From Anoxybacteroides voinovskiense (GTDB taxonomy: Bacteria; Bacillota; Bacilli; Bacillales; Anoxybacillaceae), in assembly GCF_014196205.1 (NCBI RefSeq), contig NZ_JACIDE010000013.1, positions 1-64,000 on the forward strand: a stretch of DNA of 64,000 bases, given 5' to 3'. A program made the position numbers and the translations under genes. The notes under the pieces were generated by a model that saw nothing but the letters and a program-made list of their open reading frames with translations, did not search any database and had not been told where the DNA came from. Shown piece by piece: positions 50,227 through 59,619 of the stretch (positions are counted from its first letter, which is position 1; each line of letters starts with the position of its first letter).

Positions 50227-51408
50227 TTACAGTTGATTTAATGCTTGCGCTAAATCTTCCCAAACGTCTTCCCATGCTTCTAGTCCGACGGATAGGCGAA
50301 GGAGCGAGTCGCTGATGCCCATTTTTTTTCGTGCTTCTTCTGGAACGACGGCGTGGGTCATTGTCGCTGGGTGTTGGATTAATGTTTCGGTATCGCCTAA
50401 GCTGACAGCGATATGAATGAGGCGTAAATGGTTTAAAAGCCGCTGAGCGTCTTCTTTTGTTCCGTTTACTTCAAACGAGATGAGCCCCCCACCACGCTTC
50501 ATTTGCTTTTGATAAATCGAATAGTCGCGATGGTCAACATCCGCTGGGTAATAGACGCTTGCCACACGCGGATGTCGCTTCAGCTGCTCGACGATTTTTT
50601 CCGCGTTGTCGCAATGGCGCTCCATTCGTACCGCGAGCGTCTTCACTCCCCGCAATAACAACCACGCATCAAACGGAGAAAGAATGCCGCCGACATCTTT
50701 TTGTGTTGTTTTGGCGATTTCTGCTATTTTTTCTTTTGTGCCAACCGCAATGCCAGCGATGACATCCCCATGCCCTCCAATATATTTTGTGGCACTATGG
50801 ATGACGATATCGCAGCCAAGCGATAACGGCTGCTGCAAATATGGCGAACAAAACGTGTTGTCTACGACAACGGGAATGCCATATTCTTTCGCCACGTTAG
50901 CGACCATTTGCAAGTCAATCAGCTTCATTGTCGGATTAATCGGCGTTTCGACATAAATGCACACCGTTTCTGGACGAATGAGCTGGCGAATTTCTTCTTC
51001 TGTTTCCATCGCGCAAAAATCATGGGAAATGTGGTATTTGTTTTTCAACAGCTGCAACAGTCCGAACGTGCATCCGTACACCCCTTGCGAACAAATAATA
51101 TGGTCGTTCGCTTTTGTCAGCGCCATTAAGACCGCGGATACCGCTGCCATCCCTGAGCTAAACGCAAGCGCGGCTTCTCCCCCTTCTAAACATGCCATTT
51201 TTTCCTCAAGCGCCCTTACTGTCGGATTGGCAAGCCGCGAATAAATATACCCTTCCTCTTGGCCAGCAAAACGCGCCTCTCCTTGCTCTGCTGTTGCAAA
51301 TGTAAACGTGGACGTTTGAAAAATCGGGACAGATAAGCTGCCAAGATGGTCTTTCGTATCGTATCCGTGGTGAATGACGAGCGTGTCGAATCGTTTGTCT
51401 TTGTTCAT
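50227..51408 (-). CDS. Methionine gamma-lyase (Cys/Met metabolism PLP enzyme)
   Basis: This 393-aa PLP enzyme belongs to the trans-sulfuration family. It has YSRLANPTVRALEEKMACLEGGEAALAFSSGMAA, YGCTFGLL with the cysteine typical of methionine gamma-lyases, VVDNTFCSPYLQQPLSLGCDIVIHSATKYIGGHGD with the PLP lysine, and SLGDTETLIQHPATMTHA. It should split methionine into methanethiol, 2-oxobutyrate and ammonia. ATG 51408 has AAGGGGGA upstream; the frame is open to 51573 but no site precedes that. Cystathionine gamma-lyase is the alternative. The gene is monocistronic. Confidence 0.85.
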   Translation of the reverse strand: MNKDKRFDTLVIHHGYDTKDHLGSLSVPIFQTSTFTFATAEQGEARFAGQEEGYIYSRLANPTVRALEEKMACLEGGEAALAFSSGMAAVSAVLMALTKANDHIICSQGVYGCTFGLLQLLKNKYHISHDFCAMETEEEIRQLIRPETVCIYVETPINPTMKLIDLQMVANVAKEYGIPVVVDNTFCSPYLQQPLSLGCDIVIHSATKYIGGHGDVIAGIAVGTKEKIAEIAKTTQKDVGGILSPFDAWLLLRGVKTLAVRMERHCDNAEKIVEQLKRHPRVASVYYPADVDHRDYSIYQKQMKRGGGLISFEVNGTKEDAQRLLNHLRLIHIAVSLGDTETLIQHPATMTHAVVPEEARKKMGISDSLLRLSVGLEAWEDVWEDLAQALNQL

Positions 51409-51471
51409 TGAAATCCCCCTTGCTGTGAATAAACCCCCTACGTTTTTAGTATACGACATCATCTGTGATTT

Positions 51472-51485
51472 TGTAAGCGCTTTCT
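51472..51485. promoter_or_regulatory. cre site (CcpA box)
   Basis: TGTAAGCGCTTTCT matches the cre consensus TGWAARCGYTWNCW fully. It lies between the divergent lyase gene and the hydrogenase operon, 33 bp upstream of the hydrogenase -35, so it could repress the lyase or modulate the hydrogenase. Confidence 0.65.
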
Positions 51486-51517
51486 TCTCTTTGGAAACGG
51501 TTCGCGAAAAAATTTTC

Positions 51518-51546
51518 TTGTAAGTATTTGTGTTCATTAGTATATT
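51518..51546 (+). promoter_or_regulatory. Candidate promoter of the hydrogenase operon
   Basis: TTGTAA (51518-51523), a 17-bp spacer and TATATT (51541-51546) precede the first hydrogenase gene by 45 bp. AGAGGTGA is the ribosome binding site of that gene. Confidence 0.55.
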
Positions 51547-51591
51547 TGAATTATTGAATATTCCATTATACATTTATTTAGAGGTGATAAG

Positions 51592-53610
51592 ATGGGAGAG
51601 TTTGCAATACGCCTGTTTGTGCTGTCGCTACTTCTTTTCGTTTTCGGCGCATTCAGTGCTCTTTGTTTTAACCGACGCACGAAATGGGCAAACGTTCTCG
51701 CTCATTGCAGTTCTTTTCTTGGCGGATTGTTTGGGGCAACGACCGCAGCGCTTGTTTTATCGACAAAGCAACCAATCATCGTGACTGCATGGACCATCGT
51801 ATCCGATGTTGTGTTGCGATTGAAAGTCGATATGCTTTCCGCCTATTTTCTCTTCGTTATTTCATTTATAACGATCGCTGTGTCGATTTATTCGCTCGGA
51901 TACGTCACAGAATATTACGGCAAAAAACCAATTGGGCTGCTTGGGAGCGGGTTGAACTTATTTGTACTATCCATGATCGCCGTCGTCACGGTCGATCATA
52001 GCGTTTCGTTTTTAATTGCATGGGAACTTATGTCGCTTCTTTCTTTTTTCTTAGTAATGGTTGAACATGAAAAAGCAGAAACGCGCAAAGCAGGGTATGT
52101 GTATGTTGTCATGACCCACTTTGGCACAGTTTTTATCATTCTTTCGTTTTTAACGCTCTTTTTCTTTACAAAGAAGCTCGATTTTTCATCGTTTACGCAA
52201 ACGGCGACACGTTTTCCAGATTATGTTAAAAACATCATTTTTCTCCTGTCGTTGATCGGGTTTGGAACAAAAGCAGGGATGATTCCACTGCACGTATGGC
52301 TTCCGCGGGCGCACCCGGCCGCACCAAGCCATGTGTCCGCCTTAATGTCTGCCGTTATGATTAAAACAGCCATTTACGGATTGCTTCGAGTGAACTACGA
52401 CTTTTTAAAAGGCGGGGCGACATGGTGGGGGGCAGTCGTGCTTGGGATTGGCGTCCTCTCTGCCGTATTGGGCATTTTATTTGGAGTAGCGGAAAACGAT
52501 ATAAAACGTTTCCTTGCGTTTAGCAGCGCGGAAAATATCGGGATTATTTTTATGGGATTAGGGGCTTCCCTTTTGTTCCGTTCGTATCACGAACCGCTCT
52601 TAGGGGCGTTAGCGTTGACGGCACTTTTATACCATGTATTGAACCATGCCGTCTTTAAAGGATTGCTGTTTATGGGAGCAGGTTCTGTTCTTTATGCGAC
52701 GCATACAAAAAACATTAACGAACTAGGAGGGCTCATTCGCCGCATGCCGTGGACTGCTGTACTCTTTCTCATCGGTGGCATGTCGCTCGCTGCTTTTCCG
52801 CCGCTTAACGGGTTTATGAGCGAATGGGCGACGTTTCAGTCGTTGCTTCATCTTTCGTTTTCGCTCGATCATCCTATTTGGAAGACCGTCGGCGGCCTTC
52901 TAGCTGCAGCGCTCGGCTTGACAGGAGCGTTTGTGGCCGGAAGTGTGGTGAAACATTTCGGTACTGCGTTTCTCGCCTTGCCGCGTACGTCGCACGCTGC
53001 AAAAGCAACTGAAGTACCGCTTGCGATGCGCATTGGGATGGTTGTGCTTGCTTGCGGTACCGTCGTTTTTGGCGTATGGCCAGGATTAGTTTTGGGCATG
53101 ACGAACCAAATCGTCGAAAGCTACTTCCATCAGTCAGTAACTGGTCGCGCGATGTTGTACATCCCGTTCCACCGTTCGGTCGAGTCGATTTCGCTCGGAT
53201 GGATGGGGATGATTTTCTTAGCGTTATTCCTTTTATTGATAGCGTTGCTTCGCGTATTGGTTGGAAAAAGCAACAATCGCTACGATGAAACGTGGAACTG
53301 TGGAACGCCGCTTGTCCAAACGATGGAATATACCGGGACGTCTTACTCCCATCCTGTGCTAATGATTTTCAAAAGGCTCTATGGAATCGAACGAAAAGTA
53401 GAAGTACATGGAGAATACGCGTACTACCCGAAACGAATTCGCCATCGGTTAAAAACAGAAGCGATCATCGAAACAAAGCTATACCGCCCGCTCATTCTTG
53501 GTACGGTTTGGTTGTCACAACGGTTGCGAGCCATTCAAAGCGGAAATTTGCAAAGTTATTTAGCCTATATGATTATCACGCTGGTCGTGTTACTGTTATG
53601 GATTCGATAA
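51592..53610 (+). CDS. Group-4 hydrogenase membrane subunit HyfB/HycC-like (antiporter type)
   Basis: This 672-aa protein has about 16 membrane helices with the Mrp/Nuo antiporter signature: IAWELMSLLSFFLVMVEHE, GFGTKAGMIPLHVWLPRAHPAAPSHVSALMS, and RFLAFSSAENIGIIFMGLG. The lysine and glutamate needed for ion translocation appear present. A C-terminal part with NRYDETWNCGTP and YYPKRIRHRL matches the HyfB extension. It would couple electron transfer at the hydrogenase to H+ or Na+ movement. It is the first of seven co-directional genes; the next ribosome binding site follows within 10 nt. Confidence 0.87.
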   Translation: MGEFAIRLFVLSLLLFVFGAFSALCFNRRTKWANVLAHCSSFLGGLFGATTAALVLSTKQPIIVTAWTIVSDVVLRLKVDMLSAYFLFVISFITIAVSIYSLGYVTEYYGKKPIGLLGSGLNLFVLSMIAVVTVDHSVSFLIAWELMSLLSFFLVMVEHEKAETRKAGYVYVVMTHFGTVFIILSFLTLFFFTKKLDFSSFTQTATRFPDYVKNIIFLLSLIGFGTKAGMIPLHVWLPRAHPAAPSHVSALMSAVMIKTAIYGLLRVNYDFLKGGATWWGAVVLGIGVLSAVLGILFGVAENDIKRFLAFSSAENIGIIFMGLGASLLFRSYHEPLLGALALTALLYHVLNHAVFKGLLFMGAGSVLYATHTKNINELGGLIRRMPWTAVLFLIGGMSLAAFPPLNGFMSEWATFQSLLHLSFSLDHPIWKTVGGLLAAALGLTGAFVAGSVVKHFGTAFLALPRTSHAAKATEVPLAMRIGMVVLACGTVVFGVWPGLVLGMTNQIVESYFHQSVTGRAMLYIPFHRSVESISLGWMGMIFLALFLLLIALLRVLVGKSNNRYDETWNCGTPLVQTMEYTGTSYSHPVLMIFKRLYGIERKVEVHGEYAYYPKRIRHRLKTEAIIETKLYRPLILGTVWLSQRLRAIQSGNLQSYLAYMIITLVVLLLWIR

Positions 53611-53641
53611 TGGAAGGAGGGAATGAAGAAGTCGCGGGAGG

Positions 53642-54604
53642 TTGGCGGCTATCTTCGCAACATACATGAGATGGATCTTTTCTATGTTTTTACAGATAGC
53701 GATTGTCATTTTGCTTGCCCCGTTTATTCAAGGGGTGATTAAAAAAACGAAAGCACGGATGCAAAACCGCATCGGACCAAGCATTTGGCAACCGTATTAT
53801 GATGTCATAAAGTTTATGAAAAAAGACGCGGTTCTTTCTCATCATTCATCATGGCTATCGATCGTTACGCCGTATATCGTCTTTGTTTCGATTGTAACGG
53901 CAGGGCTTTTTATTCCTACGTATACTGTTAACAATGACTGGAATTTCATCGGGGACGTCATTCTTGTCGTCTATTTGTTTGGCGTTGCGCGTTTTTTTAC
54001 CGCGCTTACCGCTCTTGATGCCGGCGGCTCGTTCGGCGGCATGGGATCAAGCCGTGAGATGGCGTTGTCTGCCATCGCTGAACCGGCGTTATTGTTAGCG
54101 CTGTTTGCGGTTTGTTTATCTAGCGGAACGATGAAGCTTTCTGACCTTGTCGTTTCCCTTTTGCACAACGGCTGGGATTGGTTTACCCCATCGTATGGGC
54201 TTGCATTTTTTGCCATGCTTATCGTCGTCATTGCGGAAACGGGGCGCATTCCGGTAGACAATCCGGATACTCATTTAGAGTTGACGATGGTTCATGAAGG
54301 GATGTTGCTTGAATATTCCGGTCGGTATTTAGGGCTCATGATGTGGGCAGCGCAAATAAAACAACTATTGCTTTTAAGCCTTTTCATCCATTTATTTTTC
54401 CCATGGGGGATTGCTGCTTCCGGCGATGCTTCACAAATCATTCTGTCGTTTTTGTTATATGTTGCAAAGCTAGTTGCTCTTAGTATGCTTCTTGCGTTCA
54501 TTGAAACAATGTATGCAAAAATTCGGCTGTTTAAAGTGCCGAAGCTGCTCGGTTCATCGATGATTTTATCTTTAATGGCGATTTTGCTTCGGGTATTTGA
54601 ATAG
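53642..54604 (+). CDS. Group-4 hydrogenase membrane subunit HyfC/HycD-like (NuoH type)
   Basis: This membrane protein of up to 320 aa has eight helices and NuoH-like motifs: APFIQGVIKKTKARMQNRIGPSIWQPYYDVIKFMKKDAV, GGSFGGMGSSREMALSAIAEPAL and ETGRIPVDNPDTHLELTMVHEGMLLEYSGRYLG. It connects the hydrophilic hydrogenase module to the antiporter subunits. The start is uncertain: TTG 53642 is fused to GGGAGG, and ATG 53666 has no close site. Another short frame starts at ATG 53623 behind AAGGAGGGA but is out of frame. Confidence 0.85.
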   Translation: MAAIFATYMRWIFSMFLQIAIVILLAPFIQGVIKKTKARMQNRIGPSIWQPYYDVIKFMKKDAVLSHHSSWLSIVTPYIVFVSIVTAGLFIPTYTVNNDWNFIGDVILVVYLFGVARFFTALTALDAGGSFGGMGSSREMALSAIAEPALLLALFAVCLSSGTMKLSDLVVSLLHNGWDWFTPSYGLAFFAMLIVVIAETGRIPVDNPDTHLELTMVHEGMLLEYSGRYLGLMMWAAQIKQLLLLSLFIHLFFPWGIAASGDASQIILSFLLYVAKLVALSMLLAFIETMYAKIRLFKVPKLLGSSMILSLMAILLRVFE

Positions 54605-54616
54605 GAGGGATGAGCG

Positions 54617-55252
54617 ATGGAACAATGGATTGCCATGCTGCTATTGATTAGCGCGATTTGGTTATTACAAATCCGAAAAATAAGCGACTCTGTGCCGATT
54701 TTAGCGTTTCAGTCGTTTGTGCTTGCACTGACGGCAGGTGCGATGTGGTATCAAACGAAACTTTCTCACCTGCTCATTGCGGCGTTATTAACGTTGGTCG
54801 TCAAAGCGATGATTATTCCAGCTATTTTGCACTATACCATTAAAAAAATTGACGTCCACCGACAAGTAGAACGAGTGACTTCGAAATACACGTCGCTCTT
54901 AATGGCGATTATTTTGTCGGTAGCGGGTTTTTACGTTACTTCCCGCCTCCATCTTCCGAGCACCAAATTCGGCGAACCGTATCTTCCGGTATCGATTACG
55001 CTCGTCTTTCTCGGTACATTTATTATGATTGACCATAAAAAGGCGCTCATGCAAGGGATCGGGCTTATTACGATTGAAAACGGCTTGTTTTTAGTGGCGC
55101 AGTCTATTAGCTACGGCATGCCGATGATGGTAGAGTTAGGCATCTTCTTTGATATGCTCGTAACAGTCGTCATCATTGGAATTTTATCGCTTCGGATTCA
55201 TTCGACGTTTGAAAGCTTAAATATTGAAAAAATGAGCAACTTGAAGGGATGA
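54617..55252 (+). CDS. Group-4 hydrogenase membrane subunit HyfE-like
   Basis: This 211-aa protein has six or seven helices and resembles HyfE, a NuoK-like subunit, with KAMIIPAILHYTIKKI, SITLVFLGTFIMIDHKKALMQGIGLITIENGLFL and a C-terminal helix followed by HSTFESLNIEKM. It is preceded by AGGAGGGATGAG and follows the previous gene by 12 nt. It overlaps the next gene by 4 nt (ATGA). Confidence 0.82.
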   Translation: MEQWIAMLLLISAIWLLQIRKISDSVPILAFQSFVLALTAGAMWYQTKLSHLLIAALLTLVVKAMIIPAILHYTIKKIDVHRQVERVTSKYTSLLMAIILSVAGFYVTSRLHLPSTKFGEPYLPVSITLVFLGTFIMIDHKKALMQGIGLITIENGLFLVAQSISYGMPMMVELGIFFDMLVTVVIIGILSLRIHSTFESLNIEKMSNLKG

Positions 55253-56727
55253 TTGACATGGGAGAAGTGTCGTTGCTGCTCATCATTCCTTTGGTGACAG
55301 CAGTGCTATGCTGGAAAATAAACATTCACATTGGTGAAAAATTACAAATAACCACCGCATTGTTAAACGTATTCGTTAGTCTGCTTATCGCCAACAACGT
55401 ATTTTTTCATGCACCAATCACCGGATGGCATCACCTAATCTACATCGATGCTTTAAGTGCTTTTAATGTCATGCTAATTGTACTGATTGGATTTGTTGCT
55501 TCCCTTTATTCGGTTGGATATATGCATCACGAGGTAGCAGAAAAAATCATTGACGCTAATAAAGTGCGGCATTATTATTTATGGTTTCATCTTTTTCTCG
55601 GAACGATGCTAGCGGTCAGTGTTGTCAATAACCTTGGATTTCTTTGGGTTGGCATCGAATTGACGACGTTAGTATCCGCCCTTTTAGTCGCTTTTTATCG
55701 AAAAGGGACGTCGTTAGAAGCCGCTTGGAAATATTTAATCATGGGAAGCGTCGGGATTGCCTTTGCATTATTAGGAATTATTTTTCTTTATTTATCCGGA
55801 GTGGATTTGTTTGGAGAAAGCGCGGATTCATTAAATTGGACCGTATTACATCAAGCAGCTAAACAGCTAAATCCGCAATGGACGCTTATTGCTTTTGTTT
55901 TTGTGTTAGTTGGATTCGGCACAAAAGCTGGATTAGCGCCGATGCATTTTTGGCTACCGGATGCCCATAGCCAAGCTCCTTCTCCGGTAAGTGCTGTCCT
56001 ATCAGGGGTATTGTTGAATACGGCGCTGTACGGTGTTTTCCGTATATACACGATTGTCAATACGACGCTAGATGGAAAAGCAGCATCGTATCTCATCTTT
56101 TTTGGGTTGCTTTCGATTGCCATCACCGTTCCGTTTATGCTCGTTCAACATGATTTAAAACGTATGCTTGCCTACTCTAGCGTCGAACATATGGGCATTA
56201 TTACGCTCGGTGTTGGCATTGGTGGAGCGCTTGGTCTTTATGGGGCTGTTCTCCATATGTTTCATCATTCTATGGCAAAATCGTTATTATTTTTTGCAGC
56301 TGGAAATATCACGCAAAACTATCATTCGAAACGAATGGAACGCATTTCTGGTATATTAAAAACAATGCCGATTACCGGAAGCATTTTTTTAATTGCGGCG
56401 TTTGCGATTACTGGCACACCACCGTTTAACATTTTTGTCAGTGAATTTACGATTATGCGCGCTGGCTTTCAGAGCGGGCATTTAGTAGCGACCGTTCTCT
56501 TCCTTTTATTCGTTGTCCTTATTTTTTCTGGGATGATGTATTATGTCGTACGAATGGCGTTCGGAGAAGCACCGGCGAAAGTAGAAAAGAAAGAAATGAG
56601 CCGTTGGTCGACAGCTGCGCTCTTTCTTCCATTAGTAGCCGTTATCCTTTTCGGGTTATACGTTCCACCGTTCTTTCAAGAAATCATTCAACAAGTGGCG
56701 GTTGTGTTGCAAGGGGGCAAATCATAA
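55249..56727 (+). CDS. Group-4 hydrogenase membrane subunit HyfF-like (antiporter type)
   Basis: This 492-aa protein is a second antiporter-like subunit (NuoN/M type) with 14 helices and motifs [54 protein letters not shown] and [19 protein letters not shown]. Two antiporter subunits are typical of Hyf complexes (HyfB and HyfF), whereas Hyc has one. The start may be ATG 55249 or Met4 at 55258. Its stop TAA overlaps the start of the large-subunit gene by one base (TAATG). Confidence 0.85.
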   Translation: MIDMGEVSLLLIIPLVTAVLCWKINIHIGEKLQITTALLNVFVSLLIANNVFFHAPITGWHHLIYIDALSAFNVMLIVLIGFVASLYSVGYMHHEVAEKIIDANKVRHYYLWFHLFLGTMLAVSVVNNLGFLWVGIELTTLVSALLVAFYRKGTSLEAAWKYLIMGSVGIAFALLGIIFLYLSGVDLFGESADSLNWTVLHQAAKQLNPQWTLIAFVFVLVGFGTKAGLAPMHFWLPDAHSQAPSPVSAVLSGVLLNTALYGVFRIYTIVNTTLDGKAASYLIFFGLLSIAITVPFMLVQHDLKRMLAYSSVEHMGIITLGVGIGGALGLYGAVLHMFHHSMAKSLLFFAAGNITQNYHSKRMERISGILKTMPITGSIFLIAAFAITGTPPFNIFVSEFTIMRAGFQSGHLVATVLFLLFVVLIFSGMMYYVVRMAFGEAPAKVEKKEMSRWSTAALFLPLVAVILFGLYVPPFFQEIIQQVAVVLQGGKS

Positions 56728-58316
56728 TGGAAAAAACGATAAAGCAGTGGCTTTCACGAATGAAACAACAGCTTGGAAATAAAGTGCGGTCGATGGAACA
56801 AAACGGCGCACAAGAAACGGTTATGCTTGTAGAAAAAACAGAACTTCCTGATGTCTGTTATTTTCTTTGGCACGAGAAAAAAGGGCGGTTGTTTACGATG
56901 GTCGGAAATGATGAGCGGGATATTCACGGCTTTTTCGCCTTATATTATGTATTTTCCTTCGATTCTTTCCGTCATTTCATCACCGTGAAAACGTTGATCG
57001 ACCCGCTCGACCCGACATTTCCATCCGTTTCCGTACAGTTGCCGGCAGCGAATTGGTATGAACGGGAAGTAAAAGATTTGTTAGGGCTTAGGCCTCAAGG
57101 ACATCCAGATCCTCGCCCGCTTATTTTGCACGGAGATTGGCCGGAAGATCTTCATCCTTTAAGAAAAGATTTTCCGCTCGACCGCCATGCTCCGCGCGTC
57201 CAGAGCAGAGAATCGTTTATGCCGTACGACAGCGAAGACGTGACGGAAATACCTGTCGGACCGATTCATGCCGGCATTATTGAACCAGGCCATTTCCGTT
57301 TCGGGGCAGTTGGCGATACGATTTTACATTTAGATGCCCGCTTATTTTTTACCCATCGCGGCTTAGAAAAAGCAAACGAAGGAATGCCGCTAGAAAAAGC
57401 ATTGTTTCTTGCCGAGCGAATATGCGGTGTTTGCGCGCTTTCGCATAGCACAGCATTTGCTCAAGCGGCAGAACGTCTAGGCGGAGTGACAATTCCACCC
57501 CGCGCCGCCTATTTGCGTACACTGTTTTTAGAATTGGAACGGCTGTATAACCATATCGGCGACGTCGGAAACATATGCGCTGGATTTGGATTTGCGGTCG
57601 GAGTTAGCCAAGGGGCGCGCTTAAAGGAAACGCTGCAGCAATTAAATGAACGCGTTGCTGGCCACCGCTATTTACGCGGCATCATTCGTCTTGGCGGGAT
57701 AAGAATCGATATAACCGAACGAGAGAAAGAAGATATTGTGCGAACATTGTCATATGTCAAAAAGGAGTTTCAAGAACTTGTTGACTTGCTGTTTTCTCAT
57801 GATATCGCCATGAACCGAATGGCGACGACCGGCGTGCTTTCTTTAGAACATGCAAATCAGTTGGAAGTCGTCGGGGTAGCCGCTAGAGCGTCGGGGCGCT
57901 CGGTCGACATTCGCCGCGACCAGCCGTATGCCGCCTATGATCAAGTTTCATTTCACGTCCCGGTTTACGAAGTTGGCGATGTTCTTTCTAGGGTGCGCAT
58001 TCGTGTTGATGAAGTGTTAGAATCAATTGCGATTATTGAACAGCTAATGCACTCCCTTCCTAGCGGCGATACGTTCACTCCCCTCCCACCGCTACCGCCG
58101 TATCGTTCGGCAATGGGATGGTGCGAGTCGCCTCGCGGAGAAACGGTGCATTGGCTCATGGTTGGTCCGGATCAAACGGTCTACCGCTATCGGGTTCGTT
58201 CTGCTACTTACAGCAACTGGCCTGCGGTTCCACTTGCAGTCAAAGGAAATATCGTTCCTGATTTTCCGCTCATTAATAAAAGTTTTGAGCTTTGCTATGC
58301 TTGCTGCGACCGATAA
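56727..58316 (+). CDS. [NiFe]-hydrogenase large subunit (HyfG/HycE-like, NuoC-NuoD fusion)
   Basis: This 529-aa protein fuses an N-terminal NuoC-like domain (about 1-160, ending [16 protein letters not shown] and [10 protein letters not shown]) with a NuoD-like catalytic domain. NiFe ligands are visible as RICGVC (Cys233, Cys236) and ELCYAC (Cys523, Cys526), so it should be a true hydrogenase and not Complex I. The protein ends CYACCDR, exactly where the maturation protease normally cuts. The usual C-terminal extension is therefore missing. ATG 56727 is coupled to the upstream stop, and AAGGGGGCAA is the site; the frame is open to 56604. Confidence 0.9.
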   Translation: MEKTIKQWLSRMKQQLGNKVRSMEQNGAQETVMLVEKTELPDVCYFLWHEKKGRLFTMVGNDERDIHGFFALYYVFSFDSFRHFITVKTLIDPLDPTFPSVSVQLPAANWYEREVKDLLGLRPQGHPDPRPLILHGDWPEDLHPLRKDFPLDRHAPRVQSRESFMPYDSEDVTEIPVGPIHAGIIEPGHFRFGAVGDTILHLDARLFFTHRGLEKANEGMPLEKALFLAERICGVCALSHSTAFAQAAERLGGVTIPPRAAYLRTLFLELERLYNHIGDVGNICAGFGFAVGVSQGARLKETLQQLNERVAGHRYLRGIIRLGGIRIDITEREKEDIVRTLSYVKKEFQELVDLLFSHDIAMNRMATTGVLSLEHANQLEVVGVAARASGRSVDIRRDQPYAAYDQVSFHVPVYEVGDVLSRVRIRVDEVLESIAIIEQLMHSLPSGDTFTPLPPLPPYRSAMGWCESPRGETVHWLMVGPDQTVYRYRVRSATYSNWPAVPLAVKGNIVPDFPLINKSFELCYACCDR

Positions 58317-58331
58317 AAGGGAGGAATAGCG

Positions 58332-58694
58332 ATGTTTGATCTTATCAAAAAAATATGGAAAACAAAGACGGTAACAAAAACGGATCTATTGACAGAAGCG
58401 CCGGAACGTTTTCGCGGCAAACCGATTTTTGTCTCGAATGAATGCACTGGCTGCCAAGCATGCATAACATCATGCCCTGCGAAAGCGATCACGCTCGTGC
58501 AAAATGACAATTCCTCCACCATTTCGTTATCTTATGCCAATTGTATTTTTTGCGGCATTTGTGCAGAAATGTGTGAAACGAACGCGATTCAAATCACCAA
58601 CGAGTATCGGCTAGCAACAAAAACTAAAACCGAGCTAACAGTGACCAAACAAGCAACATTTGCGAAACTTTTAACAGCGGGAAAGGAAGTATGA
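58332..58694 (+). CDS. Polyferredoxin-type electron-transfer subunit HyfH/HycF-like
   Basis: This 120-aa protein has two [4Fe-4S] motifs, CTGCQACITSCP and CIFCGICAEMC, of the NuoI type. It passes electrons between the small subunit and an external partner. The C-terminus (about 95-120) is short compared with HycF and lacks extra clusters. AAAGGGAGG precedes ATG. It follows the large subunit by 15 nt. Confidence 0.88.
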   Translation: MFDLIKKIWKTKTVTKTDLLTEAPERFRGKPIFVSNECTGCQACITSCPAKAITLVQNDNSSTISLSYANCIFCGICAEMCETNAIQITNEYRLATKTKTELTVTKQATFAKLLTAGKEV

Positions 58695-58698
58695 TACA

Positions 58699-59193
58699 AT
58701 GAAAAGCGGAAAAGAGCAAACAGCTGATTTGCGATGGACGCTGCAAAAACGAATGAAAGAAGTGCTCGGACGTTCGCTGCATATTCGCCATGTCGATTCT
58801 GGTTCTTGTAACGGTTGCGATTTTGAAATGAATACATTAACTAATCCGATTTACGACATTCAACGGTTTGGCGTCGATTTTGTCGCCTCCCCTCGCCATG
58901 CAGATATGCTAATGGTAACTGGCGGGGTGACAAGACATTTAGAAGAGGCGCTAATAAAAACGTATAACGCTGCTTCCGAGCCAAAAATGGTTGTCGCTAT
59001 TGGGGCTTGTGCATGCGGCGGTGGGATGTTCGGGCGTACTTATGCTAATTACGGTGGTGTTGATCAAATTGTTCCTGTCTACGTTTATGTCCCTGGTTGC
59101 CCTCCTCGACCAGAAGCGATTATCGAAGGAATTTTATTGGCGCTCGATCGATATGAAGAGCTATCAAGAAACAAAGGAGAGAACAAGCGTTGA
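58699..59193 (+). CDS. Hydrogenase small subunit HyfI/HycG-like (NuoB type)
   Basis: This 164-aa protein carries the proximal [4Fe-4S] ligands: SCNGC (Cys37 and Cys40), ACACGGGMF (Cys104/106) and VPGCPPRPE (Cys134). It is the partner of the large subunit. No separate formate dehydrogenase, HypA-F maturation factor or protease gene follows. Instead the next gene is an ArsR-type regulator that overlaps by 4 nt. Confidence 0.88.
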   Translation: MKSGKEQTADLRWTLQKRMKEVLGRSLHIRHVDSGSCNGCDFEMNTLTNPIYDIQRFGVDFVASPRHADMLMVTGGVTRHLEEALIKTYNAASEPKMVVAIGACACGGGMFGRTYANYGGVDQIVPVYVYVPGCPPRPEAIIEGILLALDRYEELSRNKGENKR

Positions 59194-59522
59194 ACTTAGA
59201 ACTTCAGCAATTTAAAGCGGATTTTTTTAAAGCACTCGCTCATCCGTTACGAATTCGCATTTTAGAATTATTGTGTGAAGGAGATAAAAACGTTAACGAA
59301 CTGCAAACGTTAATCGGCAGCGAAGGATCGGCTGTTTCGCAACAACTCGCTGTATTGCGAAGCAAAAACATTGTTTACGGAACGAAAGACGGAAACCGCG
59401 TCGTCTACTCGTTACGCGACCCGATGATTAAAGAGTTATTAGCCATCGCCCGACAAATTTTTAACAACCATTTGATCGATACCATTTCCATGCTAGACAA
59501 GTTTAATGACGAAGCCGAATAA
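59190..59522 (+). CDS. ArsR/SmtB family regulator
   Basis: This 110-aa winged-helix protein has FFKALAHPLRIRILELLCEGDKNVNELQTLI and SAVSQQLAVLRSKNIVYGTKDGNRVVYSLRD. The classical metal motif ELCVCDL is replaced by ELLCEGDKN, so only one of the two cysteines is kept and metal sensing of the ArsR/CadC type is unlikely. Translation starts at TTG 59190 behind AAAGGAG, overlapping the small-subunit stop. As the last gene of the hydrogenase operon it probably regulates that operon. The signal is unknown. Confidence 0.85.
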   Translation: MNLELQQFKADFFKALAHPLRIRILELLCEGDKNVNELQTLIGSEGSAVSQQLAVLRSKNIVYGTKDGNRVVYSLRDPMIKELLAIARQIFNNHLIDTISMLDKFNDEAE

Positions 59523-59527
59523 GGAGA

Positions 59528-59560
59528 GCCCCTCATTGATTTGCAAGATGAGGGGCCTTT
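59528..59560 (+). terminator. Terminator of the hydrogenase operon
   Basis: GCCCCTCAT and ATGAGGGGC pair and are followed by CTTTTTTTCC, 6 nt after the arsR stop. Confidence 0.9.
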
Positions 59561-59619
59561 TTTCCTCTTTTCTCTCTCATTTTCTTTATTTTATAATAGG
59601 GAAAGGGAGGTGAATGAGA

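Noticed and set aside
53623-53741. Short frame beginning at ATG 53623 behind AAGGAGGGA, ahead of the NuoH-like gene
   Set aside because: It is out of frame with the membrane protein and ends after about 39 codons. It could be a leader peptide, but nothing else supports this.
51592-59193. NADH dehydrogenase (Complex I) or Mrp antiporter
   Set aside because: The large subunit keeps both CxxC pairs for NiFe, and the gene set (B, C, E, F, G, H, I) is that of a group-4 hydrogenase.
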